Positions 35,599-47,636 of a stretch of 64,000 bases of DNA are shown here, one piece after another. Under the pieces are notes generated by a model, which had not been told where the DNA came from, did not search any database, and worked only from the letters and a program-made list of their open reading frames with translations. Each line of letters begins with the position of its first letter. The stretch's first letter is position 1. A program made the position numbers and the translations under genes. Source of the stretch: Pseudoscleropodium purum (taxonomy: Eukaryota; Streptophyta; Bryopsida; Hypnales; Brachytheciaceae); contig OZ017798.1 of assembly GCA_963969395.1 (NCBI GenBank), positions 23,428,173 through 23,492,172 of the forward strand, in the 5' to 3' direction.

Positions 35599-36461
35599 CC
35601 TTTAAAGTTCTTTGACTAAAATTTCACCAAAAATGCTTCCAAACTACCATTTTTAAAACAAGTACCAAATTTTTTTTTAAAATCATTTTTGGACACATCC
35701 AACTGTGGGATCTTGTATTAAGATGATTTGAAAAGATGTGAAAAAAAATTTCAGAAATTTTCACCATGTAGATAGCAAGATATTAGCATTTGAATTGCAG
35801 AAATCCTTTTTGGGCCCTGCAAAAAACTAAGCAATTGCACTTCTCAAGGTCACATTTGTATGAAAAAATGTCCAAAATGATTGCAACTCTTGGGATTCAT
35901 TCTTCAAGGCAAGTTGGCTACATACTTGAAAATTTTAAGATCATTTGAAATTTTACAACATGTAGGAAAAAAATAGTAAATAGAAAGAAGTGAGAATGAA
36001 TCAAAATATTAAGTTGTTAATAATTTAGTTATGGAATTGAAAAATGCCAATTCCAATGGTTGCAATGTTATATTAACCAGTCTACATCCTATGGTTTTAC
36101 TGGTTTTTAAAAATATTGAAAATTGAATTAAATAAACAACTTGAGAGTTTATTTTAGAGCAAAAAAAAGAAAAAAGAAAAAAGAAAAAATAAAAAAAAAA
36201 TATATATATATATATAAAAATTTAGAAAACTAATTTCAATTTTTATTTGCCCAAATTGCCTACTTGGTGAATAAAACTACATACCATACAATAACTTTTT
36301 TTTAATAATGTAGTCAAAATTTATGAAAGTTTTTAGGCCTTAAAGAAAAACCTTGTGTTCATGTGTGAAAATTTCAAAAAAATAAAATAAAAACTCCATT
36401 TGTAGTGAGCTGCCTGAAATCGCTATATTGCCCCCCAAAATGTAGCTTGGTCCTTTCGGGG
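35599..36461 (+). mobile_element. R4 element, copy 2, TTAA-flanked, 863 bp
   Basis: TTAA lies on both sides (35595-35598 and 36462-36465). The left end is CCTTTAAAGTTCTTTGAC and the right end, reverse-complemented, is CCCCGAAAGGACCAAGC. It runs colinear with copy 1, with a local A-rich and (TA)n expansion at about 36160-36216. Within the family the start of homology coincides with the TTAA. Confidence 0.72.
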
Positions 36462-36465
36462 TTAA

Positions 36466-38177
36466 AAATCCATATTTCCCTAAAATTTTGGACAATCTTA
36501 CATTTAGACTTTAATCACTCTCTCTTTGCAAATACCTTGTGTAAATGGCTTGAAAGTGATATAAAAATTGAAGAGGCTTCTAGGCATTACATCCTACATC
36601 AATTCAATTCTGTGTTCTATGGTTTTGATTCCCAACTTATATACCACCTCCATCCTGAAATGATTGTTCACTTTGAATATCATGTTTCTGAAGGTTTTTT
36701 GGAGTTGGTCCTATAGAGACTCCCTTGTGGCTAATTTCATTTAGGTTGCAATGAATACATGCAATGTTCTTCATTGATTCTAGTGATATAAAATTTAGAA
36801 CCTTTTAGTTCTTGATTACATGTTTCACAATATGATAAATGAAATTGATATAAAAAAATCTCAAACAGAATTGCGGATAATCGTTTCGGGGCAGAGTTTT
36901 TTTTTTTTTTTTTTTTCCCAATACTAAGCTATGATGTCATTCATTGGTCACAAAAATAGACTTGTATTGCAAAAAAAAGAAAAAGAAGAACAAGAAAAAA
37001 GCAAGGCTGTTATATATACAGCACCACGTGTTGTAAGTTACTGTATCGCATGTATCACATTGTTTCTGTAAGATTCACTCATTTAACTTAACTTATTTTA
37101 CATGGCGGGATTTTCGGCTTGACTTGTGTCCCTTTGTAGGTCTATAAAATAGGGCACATTGACGTGGAGATTATGAAGTACTTACATGCTCTTTACTTGC
37201 TTGTTTTTTTTGTGTTGTAAGCTTACACTCTACGTCATTGCCGTTTTAGCCTTTCCCATGGTATATCCCTGACATGTGATGCAAATATACATGACCACTC
37301 AAAGTGATGAGAGATACCACAAGTTTGAGTTTTTAATTCGTATCTGGTTGAAAATCTAGTCTTCATCATGTATTCAAAAGTTTAAATAAGGAAACTTTAT
37401 TGATTTTGAATTGTATTTGTTACAGTAGCATAGAACATGATTGATTTTCAGCCAGTGAGGATTAAATACTTTAGGAGATACAGTCCAAGTTGCATGGAGC
37501 AACTCACTGGTTGGAATGGAGCAATGGATCCACTTAAAATTTTTATATATTTTGTATTTTATACCTCATATTTTATATTTTATGTTTTTATGTTTTATAT
37601 TTTATTTTCACACATGGAACAAGGTTTTCACTATTGATTGATTGGACTGTTAACCTACCGGTGTATGATACTAGCATGTTAGCTACTGCCCCTAGTCTTC
37701 AAGTACTATACAGCACCATATTGGCTTCAGGGCATCCCCAATGCACCCCAGAATATGCCACGCCAAATACACTACTTTAACTTTTTGTTGTTTGGGGAAT
37801 TAAAAAGGGAAATTCTATCATTGGAAGCACATTTGAAAGTGCTTTAGATAGGTTCAAGAAAAATCTAATTTAGAGATTGAACAAAGAAAATAAACCACTT
37901 CATAAAACTAGATAAATGACAAAAAAATATAGTGGTGTTGGCAAATCATGGTTACCAATGCACATTGCACTCCAAATCAAGCCAGTGAAATATAGACTCT
38001 AGATGTTGGTGCAAATAATAGAATCAACTGATGTAAAATCCAATGAGAATAATTTTGAAGTTTGAATCTTTGATCAAGCTTTAAAGTTTGAAGCTTCCCT
38101 TTGAATCTTTATGGAGAAGAGTTGAGTATCATGGGTGTTACTTGCAAGGGGGATTTTACCTTAGAAAAAGCAGGAGC
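36466..38177. other. Intergenic DNA
   Basis: Contains a 20-base T run (about 36897-36916). An unidentified 103-codon frame crosses the R4 boundary (36405-36716). A TATATATA word lies near an ACGTG core at about 37011-37030. No gene model can be built. Confidence 0.4.
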
Positions 38178-38181
38178 TTAA

Positions 38182-38731
38182 TCCCTAAAGGGCCAAATGA
38201 TTGTTGAACATATGCAAGTGATCTTGGATAGGTGCATATGAAGTCATTTTTTATTGGATGTTTTTCAAATGTTGACACAATGCGTAAACATGTATTCCCT
38301 TGAAGTAAATATTATTTTTTTTCTTGATCAGGTGCCTGGATCGAAAGTTATGTTGCCTTTAAATTTTCAAACAGCTTCGCAACATGTATAAATCTCCTCC
38401 TCTATTTCTGAAATTTGGCAAATATAAAATGCAAATGTCAAAAAAATAAGCATGTGTAGTGTAAATATCTCATTATAGGAAGAATTAAAGTCTGCTAGCC
38501 TTATCAAGTAAGGTCGAAAAAAAAAATTCTTCTAATTTCAAATGTTATAATTTTTCAATACATGCGGCCAAAGTTTTTGAAATTTTTTCCACACATTCTC
38601 ATAGTAGTCTAGCACAAATTTTTATGGTTGAATTTTGAAAAAAAAAATATTTTTTTCATTTTTTTTAACTGCCCTAAAAAGTGGCAGTTTTTCATGATTT
38701 GTGCCCAAAATGTACCTCAGTCCTCTAGGAG
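38182..38731 (+). mobile_element. R5 element, copy 2, TTAA-flanked, 550 bp
   Basis: TTAA on both sides (38178-38181 and 38732-38735). Ends TCCCTAAAGGGCC (left) and CTCCTAGAGGACTGAGG (right, reverse complement). It is colinear with 21391-21960. The right-hand 'aaaatgt.cctcagtcct.tag' block is nearly identical in both copies. Confidence 0.75.
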
Positions 38732-38735
38732 TTAA

Positions 38736-39101
38736 TATTTACCTTGGATGATCAAATTTGAATTTAAATTTGGATTTAGAGACCTGGAATTAGTTAGGAG
38801 AAATTACAAAACAAAATTTAAACACTCCAAAATAGGAGATAAGTATTACATTATTGCCATGGTGGTTGGAAGAATTCTTTCCCCACTGTATTGTGAACAA
38901 CTGACTCCCTTTCGGCTTTCTACTGAGAATTGAGACTTATGTTTTTCTTAGCAATGAATCAGCTCATTTAATTTGCTTTTTCCCAAAACAATGTAGTGAA
39001 ATCAAATAAGCTCAAGATAATGTATCATATTAGGGGTAGTCACACCTTCACTACTCATGCATTTTTTAGTGAATGTAAATGGGGCAGCTCTCCATTGGTT
39101 T
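38736..39101. other. A+T-rich intergenic DNA
   Basis: No gene recognised. Confidence 0.4.
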
Positions 39102-39310
39102 TTCATTGAATATATTATTTTCATTGAATATATTATTTCATAGAATATATTATTTCATAGAATATATTATTTCATAGAATATATTATTTCATAGAATATA
39201 TTATTTCATAGAATATATTATTTCATAGAATATATTATTTCATAGAATATATTATTTCTATAGAATATATTATTTCATAGAATATATTATTTCCATAGAA
39301 TATATTATTT
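39102..39310. repeat. 17-bp A+T tandem array, about 12 copies
   Basis: The unit is CATAGAATATATTATTT. Copies start at 39139, 39156, 39173 and so on; the first two carry CATTGAAT and the last ones gain single bases (TTTCTATAG, TTTCCATAG). It is entirely A+T-rich, easily unwound, and could serve as a matrix-attachment or nucleosome-poor segment. Confidence 0.95.
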
Positions 39311-41380
39311 CCACGAAGTTTCTTCCATGGTTGTTATTTTAATCAAGAGGTTTAAAATTGAGCATGAAGAAAATTTCTTCATTTAAGTATATTCCTTTGA
39401 GCTTCTCTTTGTTGCATTTTACATTGCTTGCATATTCTATAGCTTCATCTTGCATTCCTTGTTCACTATAAGTTTCCAATTCTCCGCACTCCTTCTCCAT
39501 GCAACAAGAAAGGGGTGTCACATCTTCTTCATGGTTTTAGGCTTTTAAGTGGCTTTGAATTTCTCTCCTAAGCTTTTCATTCTTTAGCAAAATTTTGTCT
39601 TTAGAGAAGGTGTGACTACCCCTATTGTAAGTTGCAATCTTGGTGAGATAAATATGAACAAATCTTTTATTTGTATGATTTTTCTTTCTATTGCAATTTG
39701 GAAAAAAAATATTTGATATACTTAACAAAATATTCTCTAATTTTGAATGCATGAAATCACCAAGAATCATCCAAAGGAATTTCAAAAGTTAGAAATTGAC
39801 ACTACCTTTGGAGGTATGCACGGAGATAGGGATGAATAAATTTCATTTCACTTATAATTTATATATTTTTGGTCGTAAATAGTTTCACCATTGCAATCAA
39901 GATTACGAATTATAGTATCCTAATAAAATTGAATAAAAGAAATTGAAAAAGCAAACTAAACACCTATGGTAGAAAGTACTTCCAATATTATAATTCTAAG
40001 ATAACTACACCCAAAATGATTAGGAAAAAATCTAGATATAATTTTTAGTACTAAACTAATTTAATTTTTTAAGGATCTTCTTAGAAACTGAAAAGGATTC
40101 TAAACCCAATAGCATATATTTTGGGGCACTATGTGAAAAAAATATAAAATTTCAAAATGCTAAAAATGTATATTCTTATAGTTGACTCTAGGTTCTCATG
40201 TTTATAAAGTGTACTTTTTATGCAAGAATCCATATAAGTTGGTGTTAATGGTCAAATTATGTTAATGACATTCTTATTAATGCATTCATTTGGTTCATTA
40301 TATAAGTGTTGAAATAAATATAGGTTTCATAACATCCTATGTCCAACGATTGTAGAATAGAGATTTTTTTGAATGATACACTTGGTTGAGGAATTGTTGA
40401 TGTTCCCTAAATTTTGGAGGGAATGCCATTGTTGACTAGGAGTCAAAATGGGATTCCACATTCCCTTGGCATACCTTTGGGGGACATTATATGAATATAC
40501 AACGAAATGAGATTTCAAAGTGCTAAAAAAAAGTATTTCCAAAATTGATCCTAGGCTCTCATGAAAAGAGTGTACAATTTAGACAGATATCTAGACAAGT
40601 CCATTTAAGAAATGAGTTGCAATTAGGTGCACTTATCTTAGCTAAAGTATAAAAAGTGGCTATGGTTGTACAAACCTGAAACCTTAGCAACTTTAATTAG
40701 GCTTTAGTTTCCAAGATATGGGTGGAATTGTTTATTGGCTTTAGATTCCTATACATTGACCAAAGCAAAGCTCCATGTCAGGTGGACACCTATTCTTATT
40801 ACATTAAGCAAGGTGAAATCAACACATGAGATTATTTCTAATACATTGTCAATTGAAAATCATGAATTTTTGCAATTTTTTTAATAATTCCCTCAATATA
40901 TATGATATGCTGCAAGTTTGTGAATTTGAAATACATGGTGTACCTGAAGGCGTTTTTTGAATTCACACAAGTAAGTTGTACATTTTGGACTTTCTCTATC
41001 CATTTTCAAAATGGGTTTAGGATACAGTGTTGGAAATAGTGGATCCTCCACCAGTTATGCGAAGAAGTTTTGCCTGGCTAGGGCCTTGCTCGAAAAGCTA
41101 GTCAATGCTACAGCACCGAGCCTATCGTAGTGTAGCTCTTTCTTTCCCACTTGCCAGTCAAGGAAGCTACCCAGCTGAAGAGTCGAGATAGACAAGCTTG
41201 TTGCACAGACAGCGACATACAAGTCCTGTTATAAAGTCCGCTAGCTATGGCATCTTCCCCAGTTCGACTGAACACAGGATAAGCTCGCTTTGCTTCGTGG
41301 CGCTTTGCTGTCGACGCACGACAAATGTACCGATCTGTCAGAGGGAGCCATAAACGCGCGATCGTCATATCCGACCGTGT
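39311..41380. other. A+T-rich DNA grading into the aquaporin 5' flank
   Basis: 39311-41020 is A+T-rich with no gene. From about 41020 the base composition rises sharply toward the aquaporin gene. That stretch (41020-41380) is the likely proximal promoter region, but no element is clear enough to name. Confidence 0.4.
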
Positions 41381-41383
41381 CTA

Positions 41384-41593
41384 GCTTATAAGACTCAGGA
41401 ACTCACCACCGTCGGCATCATATCAAGCCGGATCAATCCCCCACAACTCCGTCCGTCCACTTTGTCATTGCTTCTATCTATCAGAATAGTAATTGCCAGA
41501 GCAGAGCTGCAACAGTTGTGTACATAATCGACTCCAGATTCGAAGAATTGAAGAAGCAAGTCAAAGCCTGAGGAGGAGGCGAAGTTCGGGACG
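41384..41593 (+). promoter_or_regulatory. Putative core promoter and 5' leader of the aquaporin gene
   Basis: A TATA-like word, TTATAA, lies at 41386-41391 in a GC-moderate stretch about 205 bases before the start codon. A transcription start about 30 bases downstream would give a leader of roughly 175 bases. This is inference from position and composition only. Confidence 0.35.
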
Positions 41594-44103
41594 ATGGCCA
41601 AGGTGGACGTGGGCGTGGAGCCGTCGCTGAAGGACTACCAGGACCCGGATCCGGCGCCCCTGATTGATGTTGCGGAGTTTCGGAAATGGTCATTCTACCG
41701 AGCCATCATCGCGGAGTTCGTGGCCACATTGCTGTTCCTGTACATTACCATCGCCACCGTGATCGGCGCCAAAAACAATCCCGGCTGTGAAGGCGTGGGC
41801 ATTCTCGGCATCGCTTGGGCATTCGGAGGAATGATCTTCGTGCTCGTGTATTGCACGGCGGGTATCTCAGGTAAATAGAGCTAGTAATTCAGGCCGTGCC
41901 CTTCTAAAACAAATATATAGTGGCTGGCTTGCTAGTGTACATATATTCAGGGCATTAGAATCAGTTCAAGCTCAACTATGCGTAGTGATCATATTATTCC
42001 ACCGAAGCCGCCAGTTACAATTTAGACTGCCTCATGCATGAGTTGGTCGTGAATACGAAGTCTTGAAGTGTGGACTATGAATCCTCTCGTCGAGAGGAGT
42101 ATGGCACGTACGTTTCGAGATGTACCCTCCGACTTGGCTTCTCAACTTACTATAAAATTTGACAAAGGGTTGTCTTCTGTAGGCTAGAATATATAAAGTT
42201 CTACGAGGTTACCTATTGTCTCGAAATCCAGCAGTATCCGAATTTCGTTAGATTTGAAAGCATCTACGACGGTAATTTGGAACCTGCATAAAATTTTAGC
42301 GGTGAAGGTACTAGAAGCCAAGTTTAGCACATGAAACTGTGTCACGGTAGCGAAGACAAATAAGGAGTCAGTAACTCGTGCAGTAGTCATGTGGTACATA
42401 ACGTTCTTGAAGCTAGAGCTGACTCAACACTCATGAAAAAGGAAACTAGTTTCTTTTCTAAGCACAAATGTGAGATCCTTTGAGAAGGGAGTTACCAAAT
42501 TGGTTTGAACACTGATCTGAGCACCGCCTATGCGTGCTCTCTACAATAAGATTTAGACTTTCAAATGAGTCTTTCTTTCGTTGCCAGTTACTGTGAATTA
42601 GGAGCGTTAGTTTCTCAGAATTGCTAAAAAGTGGAACGGTGGAACGCCCTGCCATATATGTTGCAGGTGGTCACATCAACCCGGCGATCACGTTCGGTAT
42701 GCTCCTAGCGCGTAAGATCACTCTGCCGCGGGCGCTGGCGTACATGGTGGCCCAGTGCTTGGGCGCCATATGCGGGGCGGGCCTGGTGAAGGCGTTCCAG
42801 CATTCCATCTACATGCGCAACGGTGGAGGAGCCAACTCCGTGGAGTTAGGCTACGGCCAGGGCTCGGGCCTGGCTGCGGAGATCATTGGCACTTTCGTCC
42901 TCGTGTACACCGTCTTCTCCGCCACCGATCCCAAGCGCAATGCCCGTGACTCTCACGTGCCGGTACAAACACTCATTCACACGAACTGCTTCTTGCATGC
43001 TTTGTGCGGGCGAGCTCCCTTCTAGTTGATCACCATGATGCCAAGAGTCTTTTGGGTTTTGGATTTTTCATTCATAAGATTACACTGACAAAATGCTTGA
43101 AAGGAAATCGGGATAGCCATGCCATCTTCGTCGAAAGGTGAATGTGTTCAGAGCTCCAATTTTTGTAACATTAATTCAAGGACCTACAGTAGAGCTCTGA
43201 AAACCAACTGGTGCTTAGCGCTCTGAAAACTAGGACTGGTATATGCCTAAGGCTTCAGTCGAGCGACTGAAACTGCACCAGTTTCACCTAATTAAATCTG
43301 CCATTTTTATTTTTATTTTGAAACAAATGAATCGAAATCTTCCATTTTCAAAGAGATGTTTCTTTAAGTCAAAATTATGACGTTCGAGAGTCCAGAGCTC
43401 TGAAAACTAGGACCGTTGTAGATACGGAGTTAATAGACCGTTCATGTAAATTCAACGTTTATCACGTGTTTTTTCATATATTAACATTAAGTAGCTCGCT
43501 AGCTCCTCGCTCCAAGCTGCTTCAGTGAGAGTCCACCAAAAACTGTTTCTTCACAAATTTGTGCCATGAAACGATGTAGGAACCTCCTAGCCTTAGTGTG
43601 CGTTCATTAGTTTCCGCTGGCCACTGCAGCTAGAAAAGTTCAGTATGCTAATTAAAGTTTTAATTACTTGCGTTTGATCTCCAGGTTTTGGCTCCACTTC
43701 CCATTGGCTTTGCAGTGTTTATGGTGCATCTTGCAACCATTCCCATCACTGGAACTAGCATCAACCCCGCCAGGAGCTTCGGCCCAGCCGTGATTTACAA
43801 CCGCAGCAAACCTTGGGATGATCATGTAAGTGGCCTAGTTATCCTCGCATGCAGATACACGTCCTACTAAGTTGTTTTTTCTTTTTTGTAAACTTCTTCT
43901 CCGAAATAAAGGCCTTGAATGTTTGGAAGAATATATGTTTGAGTACTTACAGTATTAAATGTATGATGACATGTATGTGGCAGTATATCTTCTGGGTGGG
44001 TCCATTCATTGGAGCTACTCTGGCTGCTGCTTATCACCAAAGAGTTTTGAGAGCAAGCCCGTTCAAAGCTATGAGTTCATTCCGAAGCTCACAGCGAGTT
44101 TAG
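41594..44103 (+). CDS. PIP2: PIP2-type plasma-membrane aquaporin (4 exons, 277 aa)
   Basis: Water channel of the plasma membrane intrinsic protein subfamily, expected to form tetramers in the plasma membrane. Exons: 41594-41870, 42667-42962, 43685-43825 and 43984-44103. All three introns are GT-AG and the joined frame is open to TAG at 44101. Pore motifs are GHINPA (94-99) and SINPAR (216-221). The selectivity-filter positions read F82, H206, T215 and R221, the water-selective F-H-T-R set of PIPs. C65 in loop A and H189 in loop D match the conserved inter-subunit cysteine and pH-gating histidine. The short N-terminus with [11 protein letters not shown] and the serine-rich C-terminus (SSFRSSQRV) indicate PIP2 rather than PIP1. 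Oddities: the loop B phosphosite serine is threonine (T111, RKITLPRA), and S216 replaces the usual glycine before INPAR. The start codon has a good plant context (ACGATGGCC). Three introns are normal for PIP genes. Confidence 0.95.
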
Positions 44104-44480
44104 TAATAGTTTCTGTATAAAACTGTCTTCGTGTTGAGCGTAGATTGGGTGCTGTTATCATCAATTTTAGGTCAGATTCTGAGTTTTTTAGTTTTCTTTT
44201 GTGTTGATTGGAAAGTGGACGGTCACCATGCCAGGGCTCTTGTATTTCAATTTTTTCCAGAGTGTTATAGGGGTGTGGAATCCTGTTCTCAGGTTTTGAG
44301 AAGGTCATAGAAACTTGGTTGGGCTTTTCTCTTAAAGTGGTACGTCATGTCTTCCTCCTGTTCTTCAAATTGTACCATTTCTGCTGGTGTAAGTTCTAGT
44401 AATAAGAATCTTGTTTTTTAGTGCTTTTATGTATAAAATCCTTAACTTGTGTTGGTAGACTATATTTAGGAATAAAGTAA
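44104..44480 (+). other. Aquaporin 3' flank with poly(A) signal candidate
   Basis: This follows the stop codon. AATAAA at 44471-44476 is the best polyadenylation signal candidate, giving a 3' UTR of about 390 bases. An earlier weak alternative is AATAAG near 44400. Confidence 0.4.
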
Positions 44481-44869
44481 TTACATCAATCAAAATTGGC
44501 TTAATCCCGATTGTCAACAACTGGGACAAACGAGTTACTACCTTATTGTTCACGGCTTTGCAAAGATTTTGCTTCTGAAGAAATAAATCCGTTCATACTT
44601 CGAGTTCAAGGTGTTGATGGTCGATCCCATTTTGTAGCTGTTGCATGAAGTTTTAGATTTTTATTAATTTGTGTGATCAATATTTTACAAACTTTTGAAG
44701 TTGTGAATATAGGGTAGTTTGTGTGTAACATTAGACTCACCTTGAATGGACACCCTTGAAGTTCAAAATGTCTCAACTCTCATTGATTGCTTAAAAAACT
44801 CCTCACTCGTTGCATCTAAAAAGTTGTATTGATTTTGAGTAAAGTTTCCATTTTTAGGTGTTGGAAAAC

Positions 44870-45350
44870 AAGAAAATGGTGCTTATAGGTGTTCAATAAC
44901 TCAATTGGAAGTTTGGGAAGGTTCTTACAAAGTCATTTTCGAATGGATTTTTTTGAAATTTTAACACAACATAAAGACCCATTCAAAAATGAATCTTTTA
45001 TTTCTTCCCCTATTGGTACATGGATCAAAAACTTTATTGCCCATAGTTCTTAGGGCATCTTTGACATTTTGGCATTCGAATGCTATTTTAGAAATTTGAC
45101 AAGTATGTGACTAATATGATCTATACTACACTATCAACACAATAATTATGTGTAGTATAAAAATGTCACTTCAAAGGTCAAAGTTAAATTTGTTGACCAT
45201 GTTAGATAAGGTCTTAATAAGTTCTTCTTCTAACTCTATAATCTTTCAATATGCTTAGTCAAAGTATATGAATTTTTTCTATAAATTTATAGTAGCAAGA
45301 TAGTACATTTTGTGCAATTAATTTTTCCTTAAAACCTTTTTCCATTTAGT
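44870..45350 (+). mobile_element. R5 element, copy 3, decayed
   Basis: It follows the same order of landmarks as 21391-21960: 'cataaagacccatt', 'ggatcaaaaactttattgcc', 'agaaatttgacaagtatgt', 'atgtgtagtataaaaatgtcact', 'ctaactctataatctttcaata' and 'tgaattttttctataaat'. It is much more diverged and neither TTAA terminus is recognisable. Confidence 0.5.
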
Positions 45351-45456
45351 TTTCATTGCATTAAAAACAAGTTTGTCATAATGGACGAGTCAAGGTCATC
45401 AGACAATCTAGACGGCTTTTATTTTATAACATGTGGGATCATTGCACCACTGTCAA

Positions 45457-45522
45457 GGTGTGGACGTGGCAAAGGCGCGGATGCAGACAATCACAGTCTG
45501 TGCCCTATCTTCCGTCCACACC
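45457..45522. repeat. GC-rich hairpin
   Basis: GGTGTGGACG (45457-45466) pairs perfectly with CGTCCACACC (45513-45522), and GCAGAC pairs with GTCTGTGC nearer the loop. It sits in a GC-richer island (about 45380-45650) in A+T-rich surroundings. It may be part of a decayed TIR element: further 'agacggacgtcc' and 'atggacgagtc' words lie outside. Confidence 0.55.
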
Positions 45523-46525
45523 CCTACCGATTTTGTCTGCGCCCTGCATCTTGCCTATACCATGTGGTAACTACATTGCCTATTTTTTCCTTATAAAAAA
45601 GTCAACTATATGTTGATTCTATTGGATGGGCAAGACTTCTACCAGACGGACGTCCACTATAACAACCATGATTAAAAATGATAGTTTTTAACAATTTCTC
45701 CCTCAAATGTACTCCAATCCTTTTGCATATAACTATCCTTAGACATTTGATTTATCCAATTAATTTACAAATTTATTAAAATCACACTACTTAAGACTAG
45801 TGAAGGTTGAAGTATTATCCCAGTCTTTAATGTTTTAATCTTCCCAAAAGCCCAAAAAATAAAACAACTTTGTACTGACACTAATTTTCGAACCTTCCTA
45901 ATAGAATAAAATAATGTACATAGTGTGTTCTTGCCCAGGTGAACAATTAGGTAAATACCACTTTGTATGCCTAGCTTGGCATGGTCTCTCACTAGTTACA
46001 TCTCAAGTAGAGCCTATAGAAGCATACTGACACCTTCAATACAAACTACCCACATATTTGCTAAAGAAGAATGGTAAATGACTACATTCTAAATACTTTC
46101 TTCACTCTACAAAGTCAAGAATAGGCCCTTTTTGCATAAATTCATCACAAAAAATGATTTTTTTAAAGGCCTTCTTGTCATAGTTGTGTTAGTAAATATT
46201 GTGATTGCTTTAGGTGAGTAAAATGACCATTATGGCTACACTCAGTTTTGTTTATTTGGAGGTAATCTAAAGACTATTAGGGGCCAATTGGACAACACAC
46301 TTTAGCAATTCAAAACAAGTTCATACTTTGTTGCAAAAACAAAATTTCAATTGTTCTCTCCATTTCTCACATTTGCCTTTATATGAAATTTTTTTATAAT
46401 AAAAATCCAACAATGTCAAGAGGGCAAACCAATCATTCCACTTGCCATCATAGGCTGGTTTTCCTTCTTCTTGGACCCCAAAAGGACAAACCCATTGGGT
46501 TTTTTTCCAATGGTTTCTGTGTCAC
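45523..46525. other. Intergenic DNA
   Basis: No gene or duplicated block recognised. Confidence 0.4.
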
Positions 46526-46529
46526 TTAA

Positions 46530-47106
46530 TCCTTTAGTGCCCATGGTTGATTTGAAGGGCAAGCATAGTTTTTGAATACAAATTTGGAAAAGGGAAATTT
46601 TATCACTACTCTAAGGAAGCAATTCTAGATCAGACCGTAGGAATTGATGTTGAAGGCTTTATCTATAATAAAAACAAAAAATGAACATGATTTAATGGTA
46701 CAATTTGTTGTGAGTGATCTTCAAACTGCAATGCATTGAAATATCCTTCAATTGAAGCAGCATAATATATTATTGCCCACAACTTTTGAAACATGTCTCC
46801 ACAATTCATGAGGTTGCTAGGCAACATTTCTATTGTTCTTAGGCATCAATTTTAAATAAAATCACATGAGTTGCTAAATATATATGTGACTTAGAAGGTA
46901 TGATTCAAGTTGCCCTTCTTGTCTTTGGACAAGCACAACTATCTCGTTACTGCACATAATTCTTTAAAGCTAGATTTGTTTGGAGCACATGCTAAAGCTC
47001 TATTTGCGTTTCTCTTTGGGGTTTTTTCAAATACCATGTATTGAGAGCTATAAAAGACAAAGAATCCAAAAATTGACCAAAAAGTGGTCAACCAGTCACT
47101 AAAGGG
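46530..47106. mobile_element. TTAA-flanked TIR element, 577 bp
   Basis: The left end TCCTTTAGTGCCC is preceded by TTAA (46526-46529). The right end, reverse complement CCCTTTAGTGACTGG, is followed by TTAA (47107-47110). The interior is non-coding and not obviously homologous to R4 or R5, so it is either a third family with the same end type or a highly diverged one. Confidence 0.55.
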
Positions 47107-47261
47107 TTAAGCTTAGTCCTGCAAATCCCCCTCCCTCTCTGGATCCTTACAAATTGCCAAACTGTGATTGTTCAGTTCAGGCCTCAAGAAGACCTACTTG
47201 CTTGCAAATAGAACTTAGCTTAGAGGAATGATGTCAGTTTTGCAAGACTCACTCATTAAGA

Positions 47262-47636
47262 GAGTCGACCCATTTCCAACCACTTAAGCAATTATGGGCA
47301 TGTAGAGTGCAAATTTTCTAAGTGTAGAAGTTTCCCCTAATGTAGAAATAGAATTTGGAAGGACTATATAATTTCTCAGAATTTTAACTCAAAATATGAT
47401 TACCATAAATTTTTTAGCTAAACTGTATTGTACGACCTATATTGGTCATATAAACTTTTCTAACTTCCAACCATAGGTTGGTTGCAGAATCAACCAAAGG
47501 CTAGTTGCTACATTGAGAGCTTGGCAACCTATAATAATGCACCACAACTACTTCAAGAATCGCACAACAACTTCAACTTCACAAAAAGAGATCAGTCTAT
47601 ATGTTGGTATGTGTGTGTGTTTAGAAATGGGTTGGT
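47262..47636 (+). repeat. R7 relative, copy 3
   Basis: It shares 'cgacccatttccaaccacttaagcaatt', 'gcatgtagag', 'gacctatattggtcatat' and 'ttccaaccataggttggttgca' with the copies at 12742 and 24505. It ends with 'gaaatgggttggttcc', the inverse of its start. Confidence 0.55.

Noticed and set aside
33957..36465. R4 pair as the two LTRs of a retrotransposon
   Set aside because: Each copy has its own TTAA-flanked ends, the spacer is only about 0.7 kb with no coding remnant, and further single copies exist in both orientations.
36405..36716. A 103-codon plus-strand frame
   Set aside because: It starts inside R4 copy 2 and crosses the TTAA boundary into flanking DNA, so it is not a natural unit.
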